From positions 1-6,014 of the forward strand of contig JAITAH010000354.1 of NCBI GenBank assembly GCA_031284225.1: a stretch of 6,014 bases of DNA. The letters are read 5' to 3'. Made by a program: the position numbers and the translations under genes. The notes beneath the pieces are model-generated. The model made no database searches. It saw only the letters and a program-made list of their open reading frames with translations, and was not told the DNA's origin. The DNA is from Dysgonamonadaceae bacterium. GTDB lineage: Bacteria; Bacteroidota; Bacteroidia; Bacteroidales; Azobacteroidaceae. Below, one piece after another: positions 1 through 6,014 of the stretch; positions within the stretch are counted from its first letter, which is position 1, and each line of letters starts with the position of its first letter.

Positions 1-80
1 ACATGTGCCGATACAAGCATACTGCTTATTGTCGAAAATAAACCGTCTATCGACCGCCGTTCTAATTTTTTGCGTCCCAT
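1..80 (-). CDS. Partial divergent gene, N-terminus only, function unrecognised
   Basis: An open minus-strand frame starts with ATG at 80-78 and stays open to the left edge, giving 26 complete codons. The peptide begins MGRKKLERRSIDGLFSTISS and continues MLVSAHV, the last residue being incomplete. It has a basic N-terminus followed by a mixed amphipathic stretch, with no lipobox and no clear signal peptide, so a cytoplasmic or inner-membrane protein is more likely than a secreted one. The same frame could start earlier, at ATG 116-114, before hitting a stop at 128-126. I prefer 80 because a consensus Bacteroidetes promoter (105-136) places its -7 box over 105-112, so transcription would begin near 98-100 and leave only the later ATG on the mRNA. 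The visible part is too short to name a family. The gene is transcribed away from the SusC/SusD genes and may or may not belong to the same locus. Confidence 0.5.
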   Translation of the reverse strand, partial: MGRKKLERRSIDGLFSTISSMLVSAH

Positions 81-104
81 ATTTTTTCTCAGTTTTGTAA
101 AGCG

Positions 105-136
105 CAAAGATAGCATTAAAAACAATTACAAACAAA
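105..136 (-). promoter_or_regulatory. Bacteroidetes-type promoter for the divergent leftward gene
   Basis: Read on the minus strand, TTTG (136-133) is followed by exactly 20 bases and then TATCTTTG (112-105). This matches the Bacteroidetes vegetative promoter pattern of a -33 TTTG and a -7 TAnnTTTG box spaced by about 19-21 bases. Transcription would start around 98-100, giving a leader of roughly 20 bases before the ATG at 80. A second TTTG lies at 132-129, with a less suitable 16-base spacing. The match and the geometry are visible in the sequence; activity is inferred. Confidence 0.55.
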
Positions 137-215
137 CGTATAAAAATCATGTAAAATTTATAGGGGAAATGTACTCAAAAAAAATCAATAGCACCTTAAA
201 AAAAGATTTAACCAC

Positions 216-240
216 AAAAGCGTATTTTTTTCTCGCTTTT
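216..240. repeat. Inverted repeat AAAAGCG / CGCTTTT
   Basis: AAAAGCG at 216-222 is perfectly complemented by CGCTTTT at 234-240, with an 11-base T-rich spacer between them. The half-site centres are 18 bp apart. It lies 137 bases upstream of the SusC-like start and about 35 bases upstream of the weak -33 candidate, where an activator or repressor could bind. It is not a normal terminator, because no T-run follows the second arm on either strand. A chance dyad in AT-rich DNA is possible. Confidence 0.35.
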
Positions 241-274
241 CAAGAAAAACGCGCCGAAGTGAAAAATAGTATAT

Positions 275-306
275 TTTGCATTTCGCAACATTTTTGCGCA
301 TATTTG
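275..306 (+). promoter_or_regulatory. Candidate weak promoter for the SusC-SusD operon
   Basis: TTTG at 275-278 is followed by 20 bases and then CATATTTG at 299-306, one mismatch from the Bacteroidetes -7 box TAnnTTTG. It would give a leader of about 65 bases. A competing candidate is TTCCTTTG at 342-349, also one mismatch, but with no TTTG at the right distance upstream. With that alternative, the direct repeat at 285-316 would lie about 40-70 bases upstream of the transcript start, a usual activator position. Imperfect boxes fit an operon that needs an activator. I cannot decide between the two. Confidence 0.3.
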
Positions 307-316
307 CAACATTTTT
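285..316 (+). repeat. 11-bp direct repeat GCAACATTTTT, 21-bp period
   Basis: GCAACATTTTT occurs at 285-295 and again at 306-316. The 21-bp period equals two helical turns, so both copies would face the same side of the DNA. The first copy is part of a small dyad (CGCAA 284-288, TTGCG 294-298), and further TTTGC-like words surround it (275-279, 292-297, 303-307). Same-face direct repeats just upstream of a PUL operon suggest binding by a dimeric regulator, for example the output domain of a hybrid two-component regulator. That role is inference; the repeat itself is exact. Confidence 0.5.
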
Positions 317-376
317 TATAGTCGAACCCGTCTAAACCTTGTTCCTTTGCCCTCATAAATTTTAATTCTATTATCA

Positions 377-3300
377 ATGGAAAAACACAGTTTAATTTTA
401 TTTTTATTGTTTTTTCTGCCTTCGTTTCTCTTTGCGCAGACAAACACAGTATCCGGAACAATTAGCGAAAAAAGCGGAACTTTGACCGGAGTGAGTATCC
501 TTGAAAAAGGAACCACTAATGGTACAATTTCCGACCTCGACGGGAATTTCAAAATCTCCCTGACAAAATCTCCTTCTGTTTTGGTTTTTTCGATGATTGG
601 AATGACGACGCAGGAAAAAACGGTAGCGGCGGGCGACAATATTAATATGGTATTGTCAGAAGATGCCGCCCTGCTTGGCGAAGTGGTCGTTACCGGTTAC
701 ACCTCGCAGCGCAAAGCCGACCTTACAGGCGCGGTTGCGGTAGTTGATATTTCGGATATGATGAAATCTGCCGAAAATAATCCCGTAAAAGCATTGCAGG
801 GGCGCATGGCCGGCGTGAACATTTCGGCCGACGGCAATCCGAGCGGCGCGGCAACCGTGCGTATTCGCGGTGTCGGAACGCTCAACAACAACGACCCGCT
901 TTACATTATCGACGGCGTCCCGACCAAAGGCGGAATGCACGAACTCAACAGCAACGACATCGAAAGTATGCAAGTATTGAAAGATGCCTCTTCTGCCAGT
1001 ATTTACGGCTCGCGTGCTGCCAACGGTGTGATTATCATTACCACCAAACAGGGCAAGGCGGGTAAAACCCGCGTCAATTTCGACAGTTATGTTACGGTGA
1101 GCCGTTACGGAAAATCGCTCGAAATGATGAACACCAAGCAATACGGCGAAGCGCTGTTTCGTGCGCGAATCAACAGCGGTTTTGCGCCCAACGACAACAA
1201 TTTGGGCTATAACTTCGATTACGGCTGCGACGATAACGGTTATCCTGTTCTCAACGCTATGAGCGTGCCGAAATACATTGACGCCAAAGACGGCGCCAAC
1301 CTGATGCCTTCGGCAGACACCGACTGGTTCGACGAAATCACACGCACGGGAATTATGCAATCCTACAACTTATCGGTAAGCAACGGAACGGAAAAATCGA
1401 ACACCTTCTTTTCGCTCGGCTATTTAGACAATAAAGGAACGGTGAAAGAAACGGAATTTAGCCGCATTTCGGCGCGTATGAATTCTTCTTATAAATTGTT
1501 GGACGACATTATTACCGTTGGCGAAAACTTTACGCTCAATCATACCCGCGAATTACAGGCGCCGGGCGGAGTGCTTGATTTGGCTAAAATGTCGCTGCCG
1601 ATTATGCCTGTGAAAAAGACCAATGGCGACTGGGGCAGCGTAACTTCCGCAATGAACGACCGCGACAATCCCGCCCGCGTTCTGGACGCCAACAAAGACA
1701 ATCCCTACTCATTTTGGCGCTTGTTCGGAAATGCCTATATTGATATTCAACCGATTAAAAGCCTGCACATTAAAAGTAATTTCGGTGTGGATTACGGCAA
1801 TTATTATCAACGCTCGCTTACTTACAGTTTTACGGGTCGGGTCGGCTCTGATTTGACTTCGTCGAAAATGTATCAAAGCCACGCAATGAAATGGAATTGG
1901 GCTAATACTGCCACTTACGACCTCGCTTTCGGCAAAAACCGTATGGACTTTTTGCTGGGTATGGAAATGAACTCGTCGCAAGACCTTTCGTTTGCTTCCG
2001 AAAAACAAACTTACGAAGTGGAAACGCCCGACTATATGTATCCTTCGGCAGGAACGGGCGAAGCGTTTGCCACCGGCGGCGCGACCGGTTATTCGCTGCT
2101 TTCCTATTTCGGAAAAATAAATTATGTGTATGACGACCGTTATCTTGCTTCTGTAACACTTCGCAGCGACGGTTCTTCGCGTTTCGGGAAGAATAACCGC
2201 TTTGCTGCTTTTCCCGCTTTTTCGGCAGGTTGGCGTATCAGTCAGGAAAAATTTATGGAAAATACGCAATCGTGGCTGTCCGATTTGAAACTTCGCGCCG
2301 CGTGGGGACAAACAGGAAATCAGGAAATTGACAATCTTGCCAATCGTACCATTTTGATAACCAATTATATCGGCGAAACAGGTGCAGGTATCAACACCGG
2401 AACGGCGTATGATATTACAGGCGCAAATTCAGGCTTACTGCCGTCGGGTTATCAACTCAATCAGCGCGGAAACGACAATATCAAATGGGAAACCACCACG
2501 CAAACCAATGTAGGGTTAGATTTTGCCTTTCTGAAACAAACGCTTTACGGAACGCTTGAATATTATCTGAAACAGACAAAAGACATTCTCATTCGCCCGC
2601 CCTATCTTGGCGCGATTGGCGAAGGCGGCGACCAATGGCAAAATGGCGCGTCGATGGAAAACAAGGGTTTGGAACTGACTTTGGGCTATCGAAACAAAAC
2701 CGCTTTCGGTTTAAATTACGACATTACCGGAAATATCTCCGGGTACAGAAATAAAATTACCAAATTGCCCGAAAGCGTTGTTTTGGCTTACGGAGGCATT
2801 GCTGCCGACAATATTCTCAACCGACCGATTGACTCGTACTACGGCTATGTGGCGAACGGACTTTTCCGCACGCAGGACGACGTGGATTATTATGTGTCGC
2901 AGTCGGGAATGGGCATTGGCAGAATCCGTTATGCAAATATCATTGACGACGGCGTAATCAGCGAGGCAGACCGTACTTGGATTGGCAACCCGCACCCCGA
3001 TTTTGAATTTGGCTTGAATATCTATCTCGAATACAAGGGCATTGATTTAAGCGCATTTTTTCAGGGTGTTTACGGAAACAAGGTTATAAACAACACCAAG
3101 CAATTTACCGATTTTTGGGCGGTGGCAGAGTTGAATATGAACAAGGGAACGCGTTTGCTTGATGCTTTCGACCCCGTAACCAATCCCAATTCCGACATTC
3201 CGACGATTTCGCTTACAGACGACAACAACGAAAAACGTTTTTCTACTTATTATGTCGAGGACGGCTCGTACCTGAAATTGCGCAATTTGCAAATCGGTTA

Positions 3301-3478
3301 TTCGTTGCCTGCCGAAACGCTGCATAAAATCAAACTCGAAAAACTGCGTTTCTATATTAGCGGACAAAATCTTTTTACTCTCAAAAGCAAGAGTTTCACA
3401 GGTTTAGACCCCGAAAATCCGAATTTGGCGTATCCGATTTCTACCACTTTTACTTTTGGGCTTAATCTTTCTTTTTAA
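377..3478 (+). CDS. SusC/RagA-family TonB-dependent outer-membrane glycan transporter
   Basis: A complete 1033-residue protein, within the usual 1000-1100 range for SusC-like transporters. It should import oligosaccharides across the outer membrane using TonB-ExbBD energy, paired with the SusD-like lid encoded next. Residues 1-20 form a signal peptide with a probable cleavage at FLFA|Q21. Residues about 24-98 are a carboxypeptidase-regulatory-like beta-sandwich domain (typical GTTNGTISDLDGNF segment). EVVVTGY at 102-108 is the conserved TonB-box-like motif, and the plug follows to about 227 with the family signature LKDASSASIYGSRAANG (201-217). The rest is the 22-strand barrel, including the late conserved GSYLKLRNLQIGYSLP segment (963 onward) and a C-terminal Phe after LNLS, as expected for barrel assembly. 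No STN domain precedes the regulatory-like domain. The ATG at 377 has no Shine-Dalgarno sequence, only AT-rich DNA, which is normal for this phylum. No frameshift is seen. The substrate cannot be predicted. Confidence 0.96.
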   Translation: MEKHSLILFLLFFLPSFLFAQTNTVSGTISEKSGTLTGVSILEKGTTNGTISDLDGNFKISLTKSPSVLVFSMIGMTTQEKTVAAGDNINMVLSEDAALLGEVVVTGYTSQRKADLTGAVAVVDISDMMKSAENNPVKALQGRMAGVNISADGNPSGAATVRIRGVGTLNNNDPLYIIDGVPTKGGMHELNSNDIESMQVLKDASSASIYGSRAANGVIIITTKQGKAGKTRVNFDSYVTVSRYGKSLEMMNTKQYGEALFRARINSGFAPNDNNLGYNFDYGCDDNGYPVLNAMSVPKYIDAKDGANLMPSADTDWFDEITRTGIMQSYNLSVSNGTEKSNTFFSLGYLDNKGTVKETEFSRISARMNSSYKLLDDIITVGENFTLNHTRELQAPGGVLDLAKMSLPIMPVKKTNGDWGSVTSAMNDRDNPARVLDANKDNPYSFWRLFGNAYIDIQPIKSLHIKSNFGVDYGNYYQRSLTYSFTGRVGSDLTSSKMYQSHAMKWNWANTATYDLAFGKNRMDFLLGMEMNSSQDLSFASEKQTYEVETPDYMYPSAGTGEAFATGGATGYSLLSYFGKINYVYDDRYLASVTLRSDGSSRFGKNNRFAAFPAFSAGWRISQEKFMENTQSWLSDLKLRAAWGQTGNQEIDNLANRTILITNYIGETGAGINTGTAYDITGANSGLLPSGYQLNQRGNDNIKWETTTQTNVGLDFAFLKQTLYGTLEYYLKQTKDILIRPPYLGAIGEGGDQWQNGASMENKGLELTLGYRNKTAFGLNYDITGNISGYRNKITKLPESVVLAYGGIAADNILNRPIDSYYGYVANGLFRTQDDVDYYVSQSGMGIGRIRYANIIDDGVISEADRTWIGNPHPDFEFGLNIYLEYKGIDLSAFFQGVYGNKVINNTKQFTDFWAVAELNMNKGTRLLDAFDPVTNPNSDIPTISLTDDNNEKRFSTYYVEDGSYLKLRNLQIGYSLPAETLHKIKLEKLRFYISGQNLFTLKSKSFTGLDPENPNLAYPISTTFTFGLNLSF

Positions 3479-3497
3479 TTGAAAATTGAAAATGAAG
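3477..3497 (+). repeat. Short heptad repeat (AATTGAA) overlapping the SusC-like stop codon
   Basis: AATTGAA occurs twice in tandem (3477-3483, 3484-3490), followed by a degenerate AATGAAG (3491-3497). The first unit overlaps the TAA stop. It is similar in period and composition to the AATTAAG array after the SusD-like gene. Similar AT-rich intergenic heptads are, as far as I know, common in Bacteroidetes genomes. No function is evident. Confidence 0.4.
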
Positions 3498-3516
3498 AAG
3501 TCGCAACATTGTGGAA

Positions 3517-3604
3517 TTGTCTGAAAGACAAAATTTTCATAACCGCATACAAGCGTAGCGCAGTTTTCGGATCATGAAAAACAACAATACTGTCTGAAAG
3601 ACAG
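3517..3604. repeat. Palindromic intergenic element between the SusC- and SusD-like genes
   Basis: Two almost identical 15-base palindromes bracket this element: TTGTCTGAAAGACAA at 3517-3531 and CTGTCTGAAAGACAG at 3590-3604. Each can fold as a 6-bp stem with a GAA loop. Between them TTTTCAT (3534-3540) pairs with ATGAAAA (3574-3580), and CCG (3543-3545) with CGG (3568-3570), around a more GC-rich core. The whole is therefore a nested inverted repeat of about 88 bases. It resembles REP-like or MITE-like intergenic palindromes, or an mRNA structure that sets the ratio of the two products. No transposase and no target-site duplication could be recognised. Neither small hairpin is followed by a T-run, so it is not an obvious intrinsic terminator. 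Confidence 0.5.
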
Positions 3605-3639
3605 AACTTTAAATAATTAAATTAAAAAAATTCTGAGAG

Positions 3640-5370
3640 ATGAAAAATATAATAAATAAGATTCTGAAAATCGCATTTGCTAATTTGCTAATTTTCTCAT
3701 TTGCAAATTGTTTAGTTTCTTGCGAAGATTTTCTCGAACAGCCCGCCTCCGGTATTTTGGCGGAAGACGACCTGACAGGCGTTGAGCAAATCGAGAATAT
3801 GTGTATTTCGGCTTATGCCGGTATCGGCAACGACGAAATCAACCGCCCGCTGATGTTGTGGAACTTTGGCAATGTCCGTTCCGACGACGCTTACAAAGGC
3901 GGAAACGACCAAAATGACGGAAATTGGTTGCATTTTCTCGAAATTTCGTCCGATGCTTTTAATTCGGGCGACAACTGGCTGACCGATGTATTTTGGTACA
4001 GAAATTATGTAGTCATTTCGCGTATCAATTCCGCACTCCGCGCTCTGAACAACGTGAGCGAAGCGGAAATGCCGAACAAAACCGTGCGCGTTGCCGAAAT
4101 GCGTTTCCTGCGAGGACATTTGCATTTTATTCAAAAAATTGTTTTCCGCCAAATTCCTTTCGTTACCGAAAACATGTCGCCCGAAGATATCAGCAACGAA
4201 TCGAATGTGAAATACACAAGCGATGAACTTTGGCAAAAAATTGTTGATGATTTCGACTTTGCTCACAAAAATCTGCCGCCGACGCAAACTGAAATCGGTC
4301 GCGCCGACAAATACGCCGCCGCTGCTTATTTGGCAAAAGCATATTTGTACAAGGCATATCGGCAGGACGAGGCGCACAATGTAACGGAAATCAACCGCGT
4401 CGAATTGCAAAAAGTGATTGAATTGGCAGACGAAGTAATTGCTTCGCCCTATCGTTTGGAAAGCGATTTTGCCTTCAATTTCCTGCCCGGACAGTACGAA
4501 AACGGCGCAGAGGCATTGTTTTCCGTTCAATATTCACAGGAAGACGGCACAACATTCGGTCGCCTGAATATAGGTTGCGCTCTTACAACGCCCACGCCAG
4601 GCGGCGATTTCAACAAGCCGAGCCAAAGTTTGGTCAATGCTTTTATTACCAAAAACGGCTTGCCTGATTTCAACGGGTATAATACCGGCAACTACAACGA
4701 AACCGCAGACAAGGCAGACCCGCGCCTGTTTCACACCGTTGCCATTCCGGGAAAACCCTATAAATACACGAACTTGACATTTGAAAATTCCGATTATTTC
4801 ACAATCGGACGCAATCCCTCAATGTACGGCGTTTATTCTTCTTTGAAAGAAAATGTGGACCCGCAAAGCAAATTTTATGTAAAAACAGGTCCATGGTATG
4901 CCAACAGCAAAAACTGGATTGTGTTGCGCTATTCCGATGTGTTGCTTTTCAAAGCCGAAGCGTTGATTGAAAGCGGCGCATTTGCAGACGCTTTGCCGCT
5001 CATTAATCAAGTCCGCAACCGCGCCAAAGTAAGTACGGGCTTAATCGCTTTTGCCGATAATGTGGATATACAACTCTATACCGATGGCGTAAATGGCGTA
5101 AGTTGGAATCAGGATTTTGCCCGAAAAGCATTGCGTTGGGAACGCCGCCTCGAAATGGCAATGGAAGGCAGCCGCTTTTTCGACCTCGTGCGTTGGGGAA
5201 TTGCCGACGAAACAATGAACGCCTATTATCAAAAAGAACAAGCAGCCCACACTTACTATCAAGGCGCCGTTTTTCATAAAAATAAAAACGAATACTGTCC
5301 TGTGCCTGTTCAGCAAATCAATTACAGCAAAGGCGAAGGACTTTATAAACAAAATTACGGGTGGAACTAA
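3640..5370 (+). CDS. SusD/RagB-family surface glycan-binding lipoprotein
   Basis: A complete 576-residue protein, typical SusD length. It should sit on the outer face of the outer membrane as the hinged lid of the SusC-like channel and bind the glycan before import. The signal peptide ends in the lipobox LVSC with the lipidated Cys at 28, followed at once by acidic residues (E29, D30), in line with surface-export signals of Bacteroidetes lipoproteins. The N-terminal SusD domain shows the helical-repeat (TPR-like) landmarks AEMRFLRGHLHF (152-163) and GRADKYAAAAYLAKAYLY (220-237). The C-terminal domain has LRYSDVLLFKAEAL (429-442), INQVRNRAK (455-463), ERRLEMAMEGSRFFDLVRWG (501-520), and ends in YGWN. 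All are family hallmarks. The start is set by the signal peptide; GAGAG directly touches the ATG but is too close to act as a standard Shine-Dalgarno. It lies 161 bases downstream of the SusC-like gene and is presumably co-transcribed. Ligand residues cannot be identified from sequence alone. Confidence 0.96.
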   Translation: MKNIINKILKIAFANLLIFSFANCLVSCEDFLEQPASGILAEDDLTGVEQIENMCISAYAGIGNDEINRPLMLWNFGNVRSDDAYKGGNDQNDGNWLHFLEISSDAFNSGDNWLTDVFWYRNYVVISRINSALRALNNVSEAEMPNKTVRVAEMRFLRGHLHFIQKIVFRQIPFVTENMSPEDISNESNVKYTSDELWQKIVDDFDFAHKNLPPTQTEIGRADKYAAAAYLAKAYLYKAYRQDEAHNVTEINRVELQKVIELADEVIASPYRLESDFAFNFLPGQYENGAEALFSVQYSQEDGTTFGRLNIGCALTTPTPGGDFNKPSQSLVNAFITKNGLPDFNGYNTGNYNETADKADPRLFHTVAIPGKPYKYTNLTFENSDYFTIGRNPSMYGVYSSLKENVDPQSKFYVKTGPWYANSKNWIVLRYSDVLLFKAEALIESGAFADALPLINQVRNRAKVSTGLIAFADNVDIQLYTDGVNGVSWNQDFARKALRWERRLEMAMEGSRFFDLVRWGIADETMNAYYQKEQAAHTYYQGAVFHKNKNEYCPVPVQQINYSKGEGLYKQNYGWN

Positions 5371-5374
5371 ATTC

Positions 5375-5402
5375 AATTAAGAATTAAGAATTAAAAATTA
5401 AG
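5375..5402 (+). repeat. 7-bp tandem repeat AATTAAG x4
   Basis: Four contiguous heptads fill most of the 36-base gap between the SusD-like stop and the next start: AATTAAG (5375-5381), AATTAAG (5382-5388), AATTAAA (5389-5395) and AATTAAG (5396-5402). Only one base deviates in 28. The array could vary in copy number by slippage, and it keeps the ribosome-entry region of the next gene unstructured. It contains no terminator. Confidence 0.7.
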
Positions 5403-5406
5403 AGAG

Positions 5407-6014
5407 ATGAAAAATATCATAAAAATCATACTAATCGCAATAATCACAGTTCTGACTGTGTCCTGTGAAGACAATCGCGAAACGCTTGATTTTACAAGCG
5501 ATGTAGCTATTCACTCGTTTTCGATAAATGGAGTGAATGGAATAATCAATGCTGAAAATTCGACAATTACGGTCATTTTGCCAAACGGTACGGATTTATC
5601 CTCCCTTGCACCGCAAATCGAAATTGATGGAAACGCAACCGTTTCGCCTGCCAACAGCGCAACAGTCGATTTTTCAAATTCTGCTGCGAAAGGCAACGAA
5701 GTGGTTTATACGGTAGCAAATGGCGATTTGTATCAAAAATACAAAGTAAGCGTGGACGTGGAGTGCGCTAAAATTACCGCTTTCCGCATTGGAACAGTCG
5801 CGGGAACGATTGACGATGCCGCAAAAACAATTACGGTTTATCTTCCTGTCGGAACTGATATTACGGCTTTAATTCCCATTGTGGAATATACCGAAGGTGC
5901 AACAATTTTGCCCGAAGATGGTACGCCTGTCGATTTTACAAATCCCGTACAGTATAAATTAAGGTTAAGCGGTTCGGAATTTATTTACACCGTAACCGTA
6001 CATTTGGGCGAGCC
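5407..6014 (+). CDS. Partial lipoprotein with tandem DUF5018-like beta-sandwich repeats
   Basis: The frame is open from the ATG at 5407 to the right edge: 202 complete codons with the C-terminus missing. A hydrophobic signal peptide ends in LTVSC with the probable lipidated Cys at 20, then acidic residues (E21, D22), suggesting surface export. Two tandem repeats of about 80 residues follow (about 34-118 and 121-200). Each has the pattern I-x-x-F-x-I, a stretch ending in TITV, LPxGTDxxxL, a P-containing turn with VDF(S/T)N, then a Tyr-rich closing strand ending in VxV. Aligned landmarks are SFSING/AFRIGT, NGTDLSSL/VGTDITAL and TVDFSN/PVDFTN. This is the style of the DUF5018-like Ig-fold repeats found in PUL lipoproteins; I recognise it by pattern only. 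Such repeats usually act as spacers ahead of a C-terminal glycan-binding or catalytic domain, so the protein is probably a surface glycan-binding protein or a surface enzyme. The ATG follows the SusD-like stop by 36 bases, consistent with one operon. Confidence 0.85.
   Translation, partial: MKNIIKIILIAIITVLTVSCEDNRETLDFTSDVAIHSFSINGVNGIINAENSTITVILPNGTDLSSLAPQIEIDGNATVSPANSATVDFSNSAAKGNEVVYTVANGDLYQKYKVSVDVECAKITAFRIGTVAGTIDDAAKTITVYLPVGTDITALIPIVEYTEGATILPEDGTPVDFTNPVQYKLRLSGSEFIYTVTVHLGE

Larger units (their letters stand above)
81..376. other. AT-rich divergent intergenic control region
   Basis: About 296 bases separate the two divergent starts and contain no convincing gene. An open plus-strand frame at 70-321 is composed mostly of Lys, Asn and Phe codons produced by A/T-tracts. 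The region holds phased homopolymer runs (A8 at 177-184, A7 at 198-204, T7 at 225-231), which could make the DNA curved. It also holds a 7-bp inverted repeat at 216-240, a direct repeat at 285-316 and promoter candidates on both strands. There is no riboswitch-like structure and no terminator. Confidence 0.6.

Noticed and set aside
70..321. Plus-strand open frame of 83 codons upstream of the SusC-like gene
   Set aside because: The translation is low-complexity Lys/Asn/Phe from A/T-tracts, it overlaps the divergent gene's promoter and the direct repeats, and it has no family resemblance.
656..1360. Long open frame of 234 codons on the minus strand inside the SusC-like gene
   Set aside because: It is antisense to a strongly supported gene, rich in Val, His and Arg from reverse-complemented codons, and matches no family I know. 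It is a shadow frame.
3517..3531. Possible intrinsic terminator after the SusC-like gene
   Set aside because: The stem is only 6 bp, AT-rich, and followed by AAAATTTTC rather than a T-run, and the downstream SusD-like gene needs read-through.
3492..3597. Two micro-frames in the SusC-SusD gap (10 codons from 3492, 7 codons from 3574), both ending GTC TGA inside the palindromic repeats
   Set aside because: The matching ends follow directly from the repeated palindrome. They are too short, with no ribosome-binding support, to be called leader peptides.
3712..4530. Open frame of 272 codons on the minus strand inside the SusD-like gene
   Set aside because: It lies antisense to conserved SusD coding sequence and has no recognisable motif or start signal. 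It is a shadow frame.
1..6014. CRISPR array, tRNA or rRNA gene, complete insertion sequence, phage or defence genes
   Set aside because: No regularly spaced repeats, cloverleaf, rRNA-like segments, transposase or nuclease motifs were seen on either strand.

Overview
The window looks like part of a polysaccharide utilisation locus (PUL) from a member of the Bacteroidota, most likely Bacteroidales. The evidence is a complete SusC-like TonB-dependent transporter gene followed by a complete SusD-like lipoprotein gene. A third gene in the same direction encodes a lipoprotein with tandem beta-sandwich repeats and runs off the right edge. No start has a good Shine-Dalgarno sequence, intergenic DNA is very AT-rich, and two stretches fit the Bacteroidetes-type promoter pattern (TTTG, about 20 bases, TAnnTTTG). 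The species and the glycan cannot be read from this sequence.

Layout. Bases 1-80 hold the first 26 complete codons of a gene on the minus strand, unrecognised and cut by the left edge, with an exact-consensus promoter upstream of it (105-136). Bases 81-376 form a divergent, AT-rich control region. It contains A/T-tracts, a 7-bp inverted repeat (216-240), an 11-bp direct repeat with a 21-bp period (285-316) and weak promoter candidates for the rightward genes. Then come the SusC-like gene (377-3478), a 161-bp gap with a palindromic repeat element (3517-3604), the SusD-like gene (3640-5370), a 36-bp gap made mostly of a 7-bp tandem repeat, and the partial lipoprotein gene (5407 to the end).

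How the genes work together. In characterised systems SusC is a 22-strand outer-membrane channel driven by TonB, SusD is the surface lid that captures glycan and closes over it, and the next one or two lipoproteins are surface glycan-binding proteins or surface enzymes. This gene order fits that model, and the three rightward genes are probably co-transcribed: there is no terminator-like hairpin plus T-tract between them. The SusC-like protein has no N-terminal STN signalling domain, so control by an ECF-sigma/anti-sigma pair is less likely than control by a hybrid two-component or other DNA-binding regulator. No regulator or recognisable catalytic domain lies inside the window.

Novelty. The coding content is a standard PUL core. 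I see no clear sign of an undescribed system. The points most worth a second look are non-coding: the promoter-proximal repeats, the palindromic element between the transporter and lid genes, and the heptad repeats at both gene junctions. The unseen C-terminus of the third protein is also of interest.
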